Assembly (NCBI RefSeq): GCF_013408745.1
Contig: NZ_JACCBJ010000001.1
Location: forward strand, 3,853,148 to 3,917,147
Direction of reading: 5' to 3'
Origin: Leifsonia soli
Lineage (GTDB): Bacteria > Actinomycetota > Actinomycetes > Actinomycetales > Microbacteriaceae
Length of the DNA stretch: 64,000 bases
Positions within the stretch are counted from its first letter, which is position 1. Every line of letters starts with the position of its first letter. Positions 16,277 to 25,133 of this stretch are shown here, piece by piece. The notes below the pieces were generated by a model. That model searched no databases and was not told where the DNA came from. It was given only the letters and a program-made list of their open reading frames with translations. The position numbers were made by a program, and so were the translations under genes.

Positions 16277-18295
16277 GTGACCGAAACCGCACCAGCGCCC
16301 ACCTCGTCGCTCGCAGACCCGGAGACCGACGCCGCCATCGCAGCTGCCCTGGCGAGCCTCCGGCCGGAGGAGGTCGCCGCCTCCCGGGCGATCCTCGAGC
16401 GGGAGGGACTGCTCGGGCCCGACGGCCACGTGTCGTACTTCGGGCTGCTGGAGCAGGACAAGCGCACGCTGCTCGCTCCGGGATCGCGGCCCGACGCGCG
16501 CCGCTTCCGGGCCATGCTCGTCGACTTCGGCACCGGCGCCTCCCACGACGTCGTCGTCTGCCCGGCCGAGGACCGCCTGGTCTCGGCGGTCGAGCTCGAC
16601 CCGGCCGACGGGCAGGTGCCCGTCGTGCTCGCCGAGTTCGGGCTGGTCGAGGAGATCGTGCACCAGGACGAGCGGTGGCTGGCGGCCATGGCCAAGCGCG
16701 GCCTCACCGACATCTCGACACTGCGCGTGAACCCGCTGTCGGCCGGCGCGCCGGCGACCGACGAGGCCGGCCGCCGCATCCAGCGCTGCTTCACCTTCGT
16801 GCAGAAGACGCCGGACGATCTCGGCTGGGCGCATCCCGTCGACGGCGTCACGGTCATGGTGGATGTCGTCACCCGTGAGGTGCTCGATGTCATCGACTAC
16901 GTCGACCTGCCCGTTCCGCAGGAGGACGGCAACTTCCACCTCCGCGAGTGGGTCGGGAAGCCGGACCGGGCGGGCCTCAAGCCGATCGAGATCACCCAGC
17001 CGGAGGGGCCCAGCTTCACCATCGACGAGAACGGCGTGCTGTCCTGGCTCGGCTGGAAGCTGCAGGTGTCGTTCGACCAGCGCGAAGGGCTCGTCTTCCA
17101 CAACGTCTCGGTCGCGGACGACGGCGTTCAGCGCCCAGTGCTGTACCGCGCCTCCATCGCCGAGATGATGGTGCCGTACGGCGACCCGAGCCCCCAGCGT
17201 TGGTTCCAGAACTTCTTCGACTGCGGCGAGTACCTGCTCGGCGGCTTCGCGAACTCCCTGGAGCTGGGCTGCGACTGCGTCGGGGACATCACGTACCTGG
17301 ATGCGACGCTCGCCGACAACGCGGGCAACGTCCGCATCATCCCGCAGGCGATCTGCATCCACGAGGAGGACGCCGGGATCCTCTGGAAGCACTTCGACAA
17401 CTGGAACGGTTCGAGCGACTCGCGCCGCAACCGCCGGCTGGTGGTCAGCTTCTTCGTGACCGTCGGCAACTACGACTACGGCTTCTACTGGTACTTCTCG
17501 CTCGACGGCAACATCGAGCTGGAGGTGAAGGCGACCGGCGTCGTGTTCACCTCGGCCTACCCCGGCCCCGGCTACGCGTACGCATCGGAGCTGGCACCCG
17601 GTCTGGGAGCGCCCTACCACCAGCACCTCTTCTCGGCCCGCCTCGACATGATGGTCGACGGCCTGGAGAACGCGGTCGACGAACTGGAGGCGGTGCTCGT
17701 GCCGCGCGGGCCGGAGAACCCCACCGGCACCGGGATCACCCAGACCGTCACGCGCCTGCGCACCGAGAAGGAGGCGCAGCGGATGGCCGACAACGCCAAG
17801 AACCGGGTGTGGCTCGTCTCGAACCCGGAAAGGCGGAACCGGCTCGGCGGGAACGTCGGGTACGTGCTGTACCCGGAGGGGAAGCCCGCGCTGCTCGCTG
17901 ACGAGCTCTCCGACATCCACCAGCGCGCGACCTACTCGGCCAAGCACCTGTGGGTCACTCCCTACGAGCCCCGCGAGCTGTACCCGGCGGGCGACTTCGT
18001 CAACATGCACCCGGGAGGTGCCGGCCTGCCGAAGTGGACGGCCGCGGACCGGGACGTCGACGGGGCCGACATCGTGCTCTGGCACACCTTCGGGCTCACG
18101 CACTTCCCCCGCATCGAGGACTGGCCGGTGATGCCGGTCGACTCGGCCGGGTTCGTGCTCAAGCCGCACGGCTTCTTCGGCGCCAACCCGACTCTCGACA
18201 TCCCCGAGTCGGTCGGCGACCACTGCGCGCCCGGCCATCACGGACACGGGGATGCGCACCAGCACGGGCACGAGCACGGAGGTCACGGCGCGTGA
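16277..18295 (+). CDS. Copper amine oxidase (primary-amine oxidase)
   Basis: A 672-residue copper/topaquinone amine oxidase, which oxidises a primary amine to an aldehyde with release of ammonia and H2O2. All catalytic residues are present: base Asp315 (FFDCGEY), topaquinone precursor Tyr399 in VGNYD, and copper ligands His448, His450 (YHQH) and His609. The spacings (84, 49 and 159 residues) equal those I recall for the Arthrobacter globiformis enzyme (Asp298, Tyr382, His431/433/592). No signal peptide is visible, so it is probably cytoplasmic. The C-terminus is strikingly His-rich (HHGHGDAHQHGHEHGGHGA), possibly for metal loading. The GTG start at 16277 follows GGAG. An amine oxidase inside a sugar operon is unusual. 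Confidence 0.96.
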   Translation: MTETAPAPTSSLADPETDAAIAAALASLRPEEVAASRAILEREGLLGPDGHVSYFGLLEQDKRTLLAPGSRPDARRFRAMLVDFGTGASHDVVVCPAEDRLVSAVELDPADGQVPVVLAEFGLVEEIVHQDERWLAAMAKRGLTDISTLRVNPLSAGAPATDEAGRRIQRCFTFVQKTPDDLGWAHPVDGVTVMVDVVTREVLDVIDYVDLPVPQEDGNFHLREWVGKPDRAGLKPIEITQPEGPSFTIDENGVLSWLGWKLQVSFDQREGLVFHNVSVADDGVQRPVLYRASIAEMMVPYGDPSPQRWFQNFFDCGEYLLGGFANSLELGCDCVGDITYLDATLADNAGNVRIIPQAICIHEEDAGILWKHFDNWNGSSDSRRNRRLVVSFFVTVGNYDYGFYWYFSLDGNIELEVKATGVVFTSAYPGPGYAYASELAPGLGAPYHQHLFSARLDMMVDGLENAVDELEAVLVPRGPENPTGTGITQTVTRLRTEKEAQRMADNAKNRVWLVSNPERRNRLGGNVGYVLYPEGKPALLADELSDIHQRATYSAKHLWVTPYEPRELYPAGDFVNMHPGGAGLPKWTAADRDVDGADIVLWHTFGLTHFPRIEDWPVMPVDSAGFVLKPHGFFGANPTLDIPESVGDHCAPGHHGHGDAHQHGHEHGGHGA

Positions 18296-19005
18296 GTCTC
18301 GGCATCCAGCTGTACAGCGTCCGCGACGACATCGGACAGGACGCGCTCGGCGGCACGCTCGCGCGCCTCGCCGGATACGGCTTCACGCACGTGGAGCCGT
18401 ACGACATCCTCAGCGACACGGCGGGACTCCGGGCCGCGCTCGACGCGACGGGACTCACCGCCGCGACCGCGCACGCGAAGATCACCGAGCTCGACCGCGA
18501 CGCCGTCCTCGACGCCGCGGAGAGCCTCGGGATCGGCACGGTCATCGTCCCCTTCGTGCCGCCGGCGAGCATCGCCGACCACGACGGCGTGCTCGCGCTC
18601 GCCGACGCGATCAACGCCGTGGTGCCGGTGGCCGCCGAGCGCGGCATCCGCATCGGCTACCACAACCACGACTTCGAGTTCTCTCAGCGCGTGGACGGGC
18701 GGACGGCCTACGACGTGCTGGTCGACGCGCTCGACCCCGCGGTCGTGCTGGAGCTCGACACCTACTGGGCGGCCGTCGGCGGCGAGGACGTGCTCGGCCT
18801 CATCCCGAGGCTCGGGGACCGGCTGCGGTTCCTCCACGTCAAGGAGGACGGCACCAACCCGTTCGACGTCACCGCGGCGATCGCCGCCAGCCGGTCGCTC
18901 GAACTGCCGGTGGTCGAGGTCGTCGTGCACGAGGGGGATGTGTTCCCGCTCGTCGAGCGCAACGCCGCGTTCTTCTCCGAGCGCCTTCCGGCGGTGGACG
19001 CATGA
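18292..19005 (+). CDS. Sugar phosphate isomerase/epimerase-like TIM barrel
   Basis: A 237-residue xylose-isomerase-like TIM-barrel protein, shorter than most relatives (about 250-290). The GTG at 18292 overlaps the amine-oxidase stop (GTGA). The active-site pattern matches the paralogue at 5882: IGYHNHDFEFSQ (from residue 121), LELDTYW, and FLHVKEDG. It lies between the amine oxidase and a Gfo/Idh gene and overlaps the latter by 4 bp. Relatives isomerise or epimerise keto-sugars or inosose-type compounds. Inference: it handles the product of one of the two oxidoreductases in this operon. Confidence 0.88.
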   Translation: MSLGIQLYSVRDDIGQDALGGTLARLAGYGFTHVEPYDILSDTAGLRAALDATGLTAATAHAKITELDRDAVLDAAESLGIGTVIVPFVPPASIADHDGVLALADAINAVVPVAAERGIRIGYHNHDFEFSQRVDGRTAYDVLVDALDPAVVLELDTYWAAVGGEDVLGLIPRLGDRLRFLHVKEDGTNPFDVTAAIAASRSLELPVVEVVVHEGDVFPLVERNAAFFSERLPAVDA

Positions 19006-20132
19006 CCGCGACGGGCGTCGGGATCGTCGGCGCTGGCAACATCTCGGACGAGTACCTGCGCTCGCTCGCGACGTATCCGGATGTGCGGGTGGTCGCCGTC
19101 GCGGACCTCGACGCCGGCCGGGCAGCCGCGCAGGCCGAGCGGTACGGCATCGATGCCGCTCCCTCGGTGGCCGACCTGCTCGCCCGCGACGACGTCGAGA
19201 TCGTGGTCAACCTCACGATCCCGGCCGCGCACGCCGAGGTGGCCCTCGCGGCCATCGCCGCGGGCAAGCACGTCTGGGGCGAGAAGCCGCTCACGCTCGA
19301 TCTCGCGTCGGCGCGCGCCGTGCTCGATGCAGCGGAGGCAGCGGGAGTCGTCGTCGCCAATGCGCCGGACACCATCCTCGGCGAGGGCATCCAGAACGCG
19401 CAGCGACTGCTGCTCGACGGTGCGATCGGCGAGCCCCGGACGCTCCTCACGCTGATGCAGGGCCCCGGCCCGGATGCGTGGCACCCGCGTCCGCAGTTCC
19501 TCTTCGCCCGGGGCGCCGGTCCGCTGTTCGACATCGGCCCGTACTACGTCAGCACGATGATCCAGCTGCTCGGTCCCATCGCGTCCGTGGAGGCGATGGG
19601 CCAGCGACCCAGAGCCGAGCGCGTGGTCGGGTCCGGCCCGGACGCCGGCCTGCGTTTCCCCGTCGAGGTCGACACGCACCTGAGCGTGCTCACGCGGTTC
19701 GCGTCCGGCGTCGTCGGGACGTCGGTGTACAGCTTCGACTCGCCGCGGCGGCGGCAGGCCTTCGAGATCACCGGATCCGAGGGCGTGCTCGAGGTGCCCG
19801 TCAGCGGCTTCGACGGCCCGACGCGACTGCTCGCCGGAGACGACCGGGACCACGCGTGGAGCGAGGTCCCGCCGCCCGGGGCGCACCGCGAACGCGGTGT
19901 CGGCGTGCTGGAGCTGGCGCGCGCCCTGCGCGACGGCCGGGCTCCTCGCGCCTCCGGCCGGCTCGCGTTCCATGCGCTCGAGGTGATGCTCGCCATCGAG
20001 GAGTCGGCCCGCTCGGGTGCTCCCGTGACCGTCGAGAGCACCGCACCGCCCGTCGAACCGCTCCCGCCCGGATGGGACCCGAGTGCGACGACCACACCAA
20101 CCAGCCCAGCACAGTCAGGGGGATCCCGATGA
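19002..20132 (+). CDS. Gfo/Idh/MocA-family oxidoreductase, His-to-Tyr active site variant
   Basis: A 376-residue NAD(P)-dependent oxidoreductase: Rossmann motif GIVGAGNIS at residue 6, catalytic-lysine motif GEKPL (Lys about 98). In the substrate domain the usual Asp-x3-His reads GAGPLFDIGPYYVS, so the conserved His is Tyr. The same change is seen in the paralogue at 55481 and marks a distinct subfamily. The last 25 residues are a disordered Pro/Thr/Ser tail. It overlaps both neighbours by 4 bp. The substrate is unknown; the family oxidises or reduces ring hydroxyls of sugars and glycosides. Confidence 0.9.
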   Translation: MTATGVGIVGAGNISDEYLRSLATYPDVRVVAVADLDAGRAAAQAERYGIDAAPSVADLLARDDVEIVVNLTIPAAHAEVALAAIAAGKHVWGEKPLTLDLASARAVLDAAEAAGVVVANAPDTILGEGIQNAQRLLLDGAIGEPRTLLTLMQGPGPDAWHPRPQFLFARGAGPLFDIGPYYVSTMIQLLGPIASVEAMGQRPRAERVVGSGPDAGLRFPVEVDTHLSVLTRFASGVVGTSVYSFDSPRRRQAFEITGSEGVLEVPVSGFDGPTRLLAGDDRDHAWSEVPPPGAHRERGVGVLELARALRDGRAPRASGRLAFHALEVMLAIEESARSGAPVTVESTAPPVEPLPPGWDPSATTTPTSPAQSGGSR

Positions 20133-21148
20133 AGGGGTACATCACGTACGCGTCAGCACGCGCGACGCAGGCGGAGGAGCTCGGCCGGGCGATCCCGCTG
20201 ATCGCCGACCAGGTCGCTGCCCGCTCCGCGCTCGGTCAGCTGGCCGGGCCCGGGCCGATCTTCGTGGGGATCGGAGCCAGCCTCGCCGCCGCGTGCGCGC
20301 CGGTGTGGGAGCTGCGGTCGCGGGGCATCCACTCGCTGCGTCTGGGGGCGGGCGACTACCCGGTGCCCTTCCCTCCGAGCGTGCATCCGATCGTCGGCAT
20401 CTCGCAGAGCGGCCGCAGCGCGGAGACCCTCGCGGTGCTGGAGTCGGTGCCGCAGGAGCTGCGCTTCGCCGTCGTGAACAGCGAGCCGTCGCCGATCGGG
20501 CGCATCGCCTCGACGCTCTCGCTCGGGAACCTGGCCGACAGCTACGCGTCGACGCTGGGCTACACGGCCACCGTCGCCGCGCTCGGGCTGCTGGCGGACT
20601 CCTGGGACGGCGGGACCCCGGACGCCGGATGGTGGCGGCTGGCCGAGACGTTCGCCGAGGTGGAGGACCGTCTGACGGCTCCGGTCTCGGCGCTCGCCGA
20701 GCTCTTCGCCACCGTGTCGTCGAGCGATTTCGTCGGCGCGGGCCCGGCGGTGGGATCGGCCGAGGCGGGCGCGCTGCTGTTCCGCGAGGTCGCGCGCATC
20801 CCGGCGACCGGGATGAGCACCCGGCAGTACCTGCACGGCTCGATGGAGTCGGCGGGCGACGGGGTGCACGTGGTCTTCGGCGACAGCCGGGAGCTCGACC
20901 TCGCGACGACGCTGGCGGACGCCGGGCATCACGTGGTGCTCGTCTCGGCGGAGGCCGTCGATGCGTCCCCGACGCTGCACCCGGTGCTGCTGCCCAAACT
21001 GCCCGCCGCGCAGCGCGCGGTGCTCGAGGCGCTCGTCATGCAGATCCTCGTCGGAGCGGTCGCCGATGTGCGCGGAGTCGAGATCGAGGAGTTCGTGTTC
21101 CACAACGCGGACACCAAGGTGTCGGTGGATGCGGGAGGCGCCGCGTGA
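20129..21148 (+). CDS. SIS-domain sugar isomerase/deaminase-like protein
   Basis: A 339-residue protein with two sugar-isomerase (SIS) domains, resembling the isomerase half of GlmS and the AgaS/FrlB group. Visible: IFVGIGASLAAA and the phosphosugar-binding loop GISQSGRSAETL in domain 1; SSSDFVGAGPAVGSAEAGALLF and the RQYLHGSMES segment (position of the GlmS KHGP loop) in domain 2. It has no glutaminase domain, so it is not GlmS. Such proteins deaminate amino-sugar phosphates or deglycate fructosamine phosphates. It overlaps the BadF-type kinase gene, which could supply a phosphorylated substrate. Together they suggest an amino-sugar or glycated-amine substrate. Confidence 0.88.
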   Translation: MKGYITYASARATQAEELGRAIPLIADQVAARSALGQLAGPGPIFVGIGASLAAACAPVWELRSRGIHSLRLGAGDYPVPFPPSVHPIVGISQSGRSAETLAVLESVPQELRFAVVNSEPSPIGRIASTLSLGNLADSYASTLGYTATVAALGLLADSWDGGTPDAGWWRLAETFAEVEDRLTAPVSALAELFATVSSSDFVGAGPAVGSAEAGALLFREVARIPATGMSTRQYLHGSMESAGDGVHVVFGDSRELDLATTLADAGHHVVLVSAEAVDASPTLHPVLLPKLPAAQRAVLEALVMQILVGAVADVRGVEIEEFVFHNADTKVSVDAGGAA

Positions 21149-22047
21149 CGGCGTCCCCGCTTCCTGTGATCGTGGGCTTGGATGCCGGAGGCACCAAGCT
21201 CGGCGTGCGCGCTGAGACCCTCGACGGCTCTCGCGTCGCCGACGTCGCCCTGCCGGCGGATGAATGGAGCGCATCCCCGGCAGGCGGCGCCGCACGGTGG
21301 CTGGATGTGCGCATCCGTCATGTGCTCCCCGAGGGGGCGACCGTCGCAGCCCTGGGCGTCGGCGCCCAGGGGCTCGACACGGTCGAGCACGCCCGCGAGC
21401 TCCGTGCCGCCCTCGGTGAGCTGGGATACCGCGCGGCCGTGGTGAACGACGCGGAACTGCTCGTCCCCGCTGCGGGTCTCCGCGACGGGATCGGCGTGAT
21501 CGCCGGGACCGGCTCCATCGCGGTCGGTGCCGACGCCTCGGGCCGGACGCTGTTCGCCGGCGGCTGGGGCTGGGTCATCGGCGACGAGGGCGGTGCGCCC
21601 GCGATCGTGCGCGAGGCCACCGTCGCCGCGCTCCGCGCCGACGATGAGGGCCTTCCGGACGACGGCCTCCTCGCCGCTCTGGAGCGCGCCTTCGGTGTGT
21701 CGTCCGCCCCCGCGCTCGCCCGCGCCGTCAACGACGACCCCACCCCCGAAAGCTGGGGCCCGCGCGCCGTCGCCGTCTTCGCGGCGGCCGATGGCGGCTC
21801 CGGTCTGGCCGTGTCCGTGATCGACCGGGCGGGTTCCGCGCTCGCCGCGCTGATCGACCGGCTGGTCTCCCGCGGCGCCACCGGCTCGCACATCGTCGTG
21901 GGCGGCAGTGTCTTCGCCCATCAGCCGCGCCTGCTCGCGGCCTTCTCGGGGGCGGTCGCGGCGACGCATCCCGGGTTCACCGTCGTGCCGCTCACAGACG
22001 CACCGGTCGCCGGCGCCGTCGAGCTGGCCAGGCGCATCGTGGCGTGA
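21145..22047 (+). CDS. BadF/BadG-type ATPase, N-acetylglucosamine kinase-like
   Basis: A 300-residue ASKHA-fold protein of the BadF/BadG/BcrA/D family, whose sugar-acting members phosphorylate GlcNAc or glucosamine. The nucleotide-binding stations are clear: phosphate-1 GLDAGGTKLGVR (residue 10 on), NDAELL, phosphate-2 VIAGTGSIAVG, and WGWVIGDEGGAP, typical of GlcNAc kinases. The GTG at 21145 overlaps the SIS stop. No Cys clusters of the benzoyl-CoA-reductase activators are present, which supports sugar kinase. It probably phosphorylates the (amino) sugar handled by the SIS protein. Confidence 0.88.
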   Translation: MTASPLPVIVGLDAGGTKLGVRAETLDGSRVADVALPADEWSASPAGGAARWLDVRIRHVLPEGATVAALGVGAQGLDTVEHARELRAALGELGYRAAVVNDAELLVPAAGLRDGIGVIAGTGSIAVGADASGRTLFAGGWGWVIGDEGGAPAIVREATVAALRADDEGLPDDGLLAALERAFGVSSAPALARAVNDDPTPESWGPRAVAVFAAADGGSGLAVSVIDRAGSALAALIDRLVSRGATGSHIVVGGSVFAHQPRLLAAFSGAVAATHPGFTVVPLTDAPVAGAVELARRIVA

Positions 22048-22091
22048 GCCGCGCGCGCATCCCATCGGCCGTCACAACAAAGGAGTCAGCA

Positions 22092-23468
22092 ATGGCCATC
22101 GCCACCATCAACCCCACCACGGGCGAGACGCTCGAGACGTTCGAGCCGCACACGCCCGAGCAGCTGGAGGAGATCCTCGCCGGCGCCGAGGCAGCCTACC
22201 GCGGACTGGCCGACACCACCTTCGAGCAGCGGGGCGCATGGATGCGCGCCGCCGCCGACATCCTCGACGCCGAGCTCGACGAGGTCGCCGCGCTCGTCAC
22301 CACCGAGATGGGCAAGACCATCGGGACGGCGAAGTACGAGGTGTCCAAGTCGGCGCGCGGAATGCGGTGGTACGCCGATCACGCCGCGGAGTACCTCGCC
22401 GAGGAGCACCCGGTCGCAGCGGGCGACGTCGGCGCCTCCGCCGTGAGCGTCCGCTACCAGCCGATCGGGACGGTGCTGGCGGTCATGCCGTGGAACTACC
22501 CGTTCTGGCAGGTGATCCGCTTCGCGGCTCCCGCGCTGATGGCGGGCAACACCGGCATCCTGAAGCACGCGTCGAGTGTGCCGCAGAGCGCGCTCTATCT
22601 CGGTTCGCTGTTCGAGCGTGCCGGGTTCCCGGCGGGCGCCTTCCAGACGGTCCTCGTCGAGGGCGGCGCGGTCGCCCCGCTCATCGACGACCGCCGCATC
22701 CGGGCCGTCACCCTCACCGGGTCGGTCGGTGCCGGGTCCTCCGTCGCCGAAGCGGCCGGCCGCAACATCAAGAAGTCGGTGCTGGAGCTCGGCGGCACGG
22801 ATGTGTTCGTCGTCATGCCGTCCGCGGACATCGCGGCAGCGGCCGCCGCCGGGGTGAACGCCCGCGTGCAGAACTCGGGCCAGAGCTGCATCGCCGCCAA
22901 GCGGTACTACGTGCACACGGACGTCTACGACGCGTTCGAGGAGGCCTTCGTCGCAGGGATGCGCGCGCAGGTCGTCGGCGATCCGTTCGACGAGGCGACG
23001 TCGTTCGGTCCGCTCGCGACGGAGCAGGTGCGCCGCGACACGCACGAGCTGGTCGAGGATGCGGTGGCCAAAGGAGCGACCCTGCTCGCCGGAGGCGAGC
23101 TGCCGGAGGGTCCCGGGTGGTTCTACCCGGCGACGGTGCTGCGCGATGTCACCCCCGAGATGCGCATCTTCCGTGAGGAGTGCTTCGGTCCGGTGGCCTG
23201 CCTCTACCGCGTCGCGTCGGCCGAGGAGGCGGTCGAGCGCTCGAACGACTCCGACTTCGGCCTGAGCTCGAGCGTGTGGACCCGGGACGACGAGGAGGCC
23301 GCGTTCTTCCAGGATCGCATCGAGGCGGGAGGCGTCTTCGTCAACGGGCTCACGGCGTCCTTCCCCCAGCTGCCGTTCGGCGGTATCAAGGACTCCGGCT
23401 ACGGACGCGAGCTGTCGGCGTTCGGCATCCGCGAGTTCACCAACGTGAAGACGGTCTGGCGGGCGTGA
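22092..23468 (+). CDS. Aldehyde dehydrogenase (succinate-semialdehyde dehydrogenase type)
   Basis: A 458-residue NAD(P)-dependent aldehyde dehydrogenase. The ATG at 22092 follows AAAGGAG; an in-frame start at 22044 would overlap the kinase gene without a ribosome site. Catalytic residues are visible: PWNYPFWQ, LTGSVGAGSSVA, Glu in LELGGTD and Cys in NSGQSCIAAKR, a sequence typical of GabD2-like succinate-semialdehyde dehydrogenases. Behind a copper amine oxidase it is well placed to oxidise the aldehyde that enzyme makes to a carboxylic acid. The true substrate is unknown. Confidence 0.93.
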   Translation: MAIATINPTTGETLETFEPHTPEQLEEILAGAEAAYRGLADTTFEQRGAWMRAAADILDAELDEVAALVTTEMGKTIGTAKYEVSKSARGMRWYADHAAEYLAEEHPVAAGDVGASAVSVRYQPIGTVLAVMPWNYPFWQVIRFAAPALMAGNTGILKHASSVPQSALYLGSLFERAGFPAGAFQTVLVEGGAVAPLIDDRRIRAVTLTGSVGAGSSVAEAAGRNIKKSVLELGGTDVFVVMPSADIAAAAAAGVNARVQNSGQSCIAAKRYYVHTDVYDAFEEAFVAGMRAQVVGDPFDEATSFGPLATEQVRRDTHELVEDAVAKGATLLAGGELPEGPGWFYPATVLRDVTPEMRIFREECFGPVACLYRVASAEEAVERSNDSDFGLSSSVWTRDDEEAAFFQDRIEAGGVFVNGLTASFPQLPFGGIKDSGYGRELSAFGIREFTNVKTVWRA

Positions 23469-23998
23469 CCACCGGGGCGGCCGCGGTGCCGGTGGTCCGT
23501 GCGGGCGCATCCGCACGGACCACCGGCGTCCCGGCACACCCGCGCGGCGCGACGCACCGCACCGTCGGCACGCTCGTCCACGAGCTGCCGCAGTCCGCGG
23601 TGATGGCGCTCGCCTGCCTCGCCGGGGATGCCGCGGCCCTGAGCGCCGCCGCCGTCGCCCTCGCCCTGCTCGCCTGCGGCTACGGCCGCATGGCACGCAG
23701 CTCGGCCTTCGCCCGTGAGCACGTGGTCGATCTGTGGGCGATGCTGCTCGTGCTGGTGGGCATGGCGTTCTCGGGCGGCGAGGTCGCGGGCGGACCGGCC
23801 GTCGCTCATGCGGTGGCGTCGCCGCACCGCCACCTGGCGGCGTCGATCGCGGGTCCGGTCGGGCCGGCGCTCATCGTGGTCGCCGTCGCAGGCTGGGTGG
23901 TCGGCCGCCTGCTGCTCGCACGGCGCGTCCGGCGGCTGCACACCGCCGTCTCCGCCGTCGTGTGCGGCGGGATGCTCGTCGCGATGATCGCGATGTGA
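23465..23998 (+). CDS. Hypothetical membrane protein
   Basis: A 177-residue protein not recognised. The GTG at 23465 overlaps the dehydrogenase stop (GTGA), which argues that it is a real, translationally coupled gene. After about 45 polar, Ala/Arg/Thr-rich residues come four hydrophobic segments (around 45-75, 85-105, 125-145 and 155-175) with Arg-rich loops (RRVRRLH), consistent with a four-helix inner-membrane protein. It contains several His (EHVVD, HAVASPHRH), but no domain can be named. It closes the operon that starts at 14465. Confidence 0.6.
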   Translation: MTTGAAAVPVVRAGASARTTGVPAHPRGATHRTVGTLVHELPQSAVMALACLAGDAAALSAAAVALALLACGYGRMARSSAFAREHVVDLWAMLLVLVGMAFSGGEVAGGPAVAHAVASPHRHLAASIAGPVGPALIVVAVAGWVVGRLLLARRVRRLHTAVSAVVCGGMLVAMIAM

Positions 23999-24028
23999 CC
24001 GGGCGGCCGGCGGCATCGCGCCGCGCCC

Positions 24029-24073
24029 GGTATGCGCATTCCCAGCAAGGGACGGAGCCGGTACTGTTGCGGT
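24029..24073 (+). promoter_or_regulatory. LacI-type operator and leaderless promoter
   Basis: The palindrome-like GGTATGCGCATTCC (24029-24042) is centred on TGCGCA and matches the three-copy operator array at 31961-32005. It overlaps the likely -35 region (24039-24044). TACTGT (24062-24067) is a -10 of the TAnnnT type ending 6 nt before the GTG at 24074, so the mRNA probably begins at the start codon. This suggests autorepression by the LacI protein encoded next. Confidence 0.6.
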
Positions 24074-25102
24074 GTGGGTGAGGCGAAGAGCGAGGCGGCG
24101 CCCCGACGTCCCGTCACGCTGACCGATGTCGCGCGGCGGGCGGGCGTCTCGCAGCCCACCGCGTCGCGGGTGCTCAACGGGAGCGCACGGACCGTCGCCG
24201 ACAGCTACCGGCGGCGCGTGCTCGACGCGGCCCGCGAACTGGGCTACACGCCCAACCTCGCCGCCCAGGTCATCGCGCGCGGCACCTCCCGGACCATCGC
24301 CCTCGTGATCAGCGGCATCTCGGACCCCTACTTCTCGGCCATGGCCTCCGAGTTGATGAAGCAGGCGGCCGAGTACGGGATGCGCGTCTCGATCGCCGTC
24401 ACGGACCGGCGCGTCGACCGCGAGCTGGAGCTGGTACGGGAGCTGCGCGGACAGCAGCCGCAGGCGATCGTGCTGGCGGGCACCGGGTACGTCGATCCGC
24501 CCAACGGCGACGAGCTCGTGGCCGAGCTGCGCCGGTTCGAGGAGACGGGCGGGCGGGTCGTGCTGATCAGCCGCACGGACCTGCCCTTCGAGACGGTGAC
24601 CTTCGACAACCGCGAAGGCGCCAGGGAGCTGGCGGCGGAGCTGTCCACCCTCGGCTATCGTCGCGCGCTCGTTCTGGGCAGCGCCACACCGCTGCTCTCC
24701 ATGCAGCAGCGCGTTGACGGCTTCGTCGAAGGCTTCGGCGGCGATGCGACCGTCGCCTACCCCGAGTTCTCCTGGGAGGGCGCGCGTGATCACATCCGCG
24801 CCCTTCCGGACGACGTGCTCGGCCGTGTCGAGCTGGTCTTCGCGATCACCGACGACATGGCCCTCGGCGCGATCGCCGGCCTGCGCGACCGGGGTCGTCG
24901 TATCCCGCAGGATGTCGCGGTCGCCGGCTTCGATGACATCACCACGTTGCGCGACGTCGTTCCCGCGCTGACGACCGTCCACGTGCCGCTCGACCAGGTC
25001 GCCGACGAGACGGTCCGCCGTGCGCTCGGCGGCGAGGCGGGAGGCCGAACGGTGCCGGCGCATCCCGTGATCCGCGCGTCCACCCCGCCGGTCCGTCGGT
25101 AG
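24074..25102 (+). CDS. LacI-family transcriptional regulator
   Basis: A 342-residue repressor. The helix-turn-helix (VTLTDVARRAGVSQPTASR region, about residues 14-32) and hinge (LNGSARTV) lead into a periplasmic-binding-protein-like effector domain with the usual VDGF and VAGFDDI motifs. The GTG start at 24074 is supported by a -10 only 6 nt upstream (leaderless). A GGTATGCGCATTCC site in its promoter is the same motif found three times in front of the minus-strand operon at 31931. The simplest reading is that this protein represses itself and that sugar-uptake operon. Confidence 0.92.
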   Translation: MGEAKSEAAPRRPVTLTDVARRAGVSQPTASRVLNGSARTVADSYRRRVLDAARELGYTPNLAAQVIARGTSRTIALVISGISDPYFSAMASELMKQAAEYGMRVSIAVTDRRVDRELELVRELRGQQPQAIVLAGTGYVDPPNGDELVAELRRFEETGGRVVLISRTDLPFETVTFDNREGARELAAELSTLGYRRALVLGSATPLLSMQQRVDGFVEGFGGDATVAYPEFSWEGARDHIRALPDDVLGRVELVFAITDDMALGAIAGLRDRGRRIPQDVAVAGFDDITTLRDVVPALTTVHVPLDQVADETVRRALGGEAGGRTVPAHPVIRASTPPVRR

Positions 25103-25133
25103 GGCGCGGATGCGCGGCCGGTAGGTTGGGGCT

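Noticed and set aside
20129..21148. SIS protein as glucosamine-6-phosphate synthase (GlmS)
   Set aside because: It starts directly in the SIS domain and lacks the N-terminal glutaminase domain, at 339 rather than about 600 residues.
23465..23998. Membrane protein as a random open frame
   Set aside because: Rejected as noise because it starts in the previous stop codon (GTGA), has four hydrophobic segments on the coding strand and no better frame exists there; it was therefore kept as a hypothetical gene.
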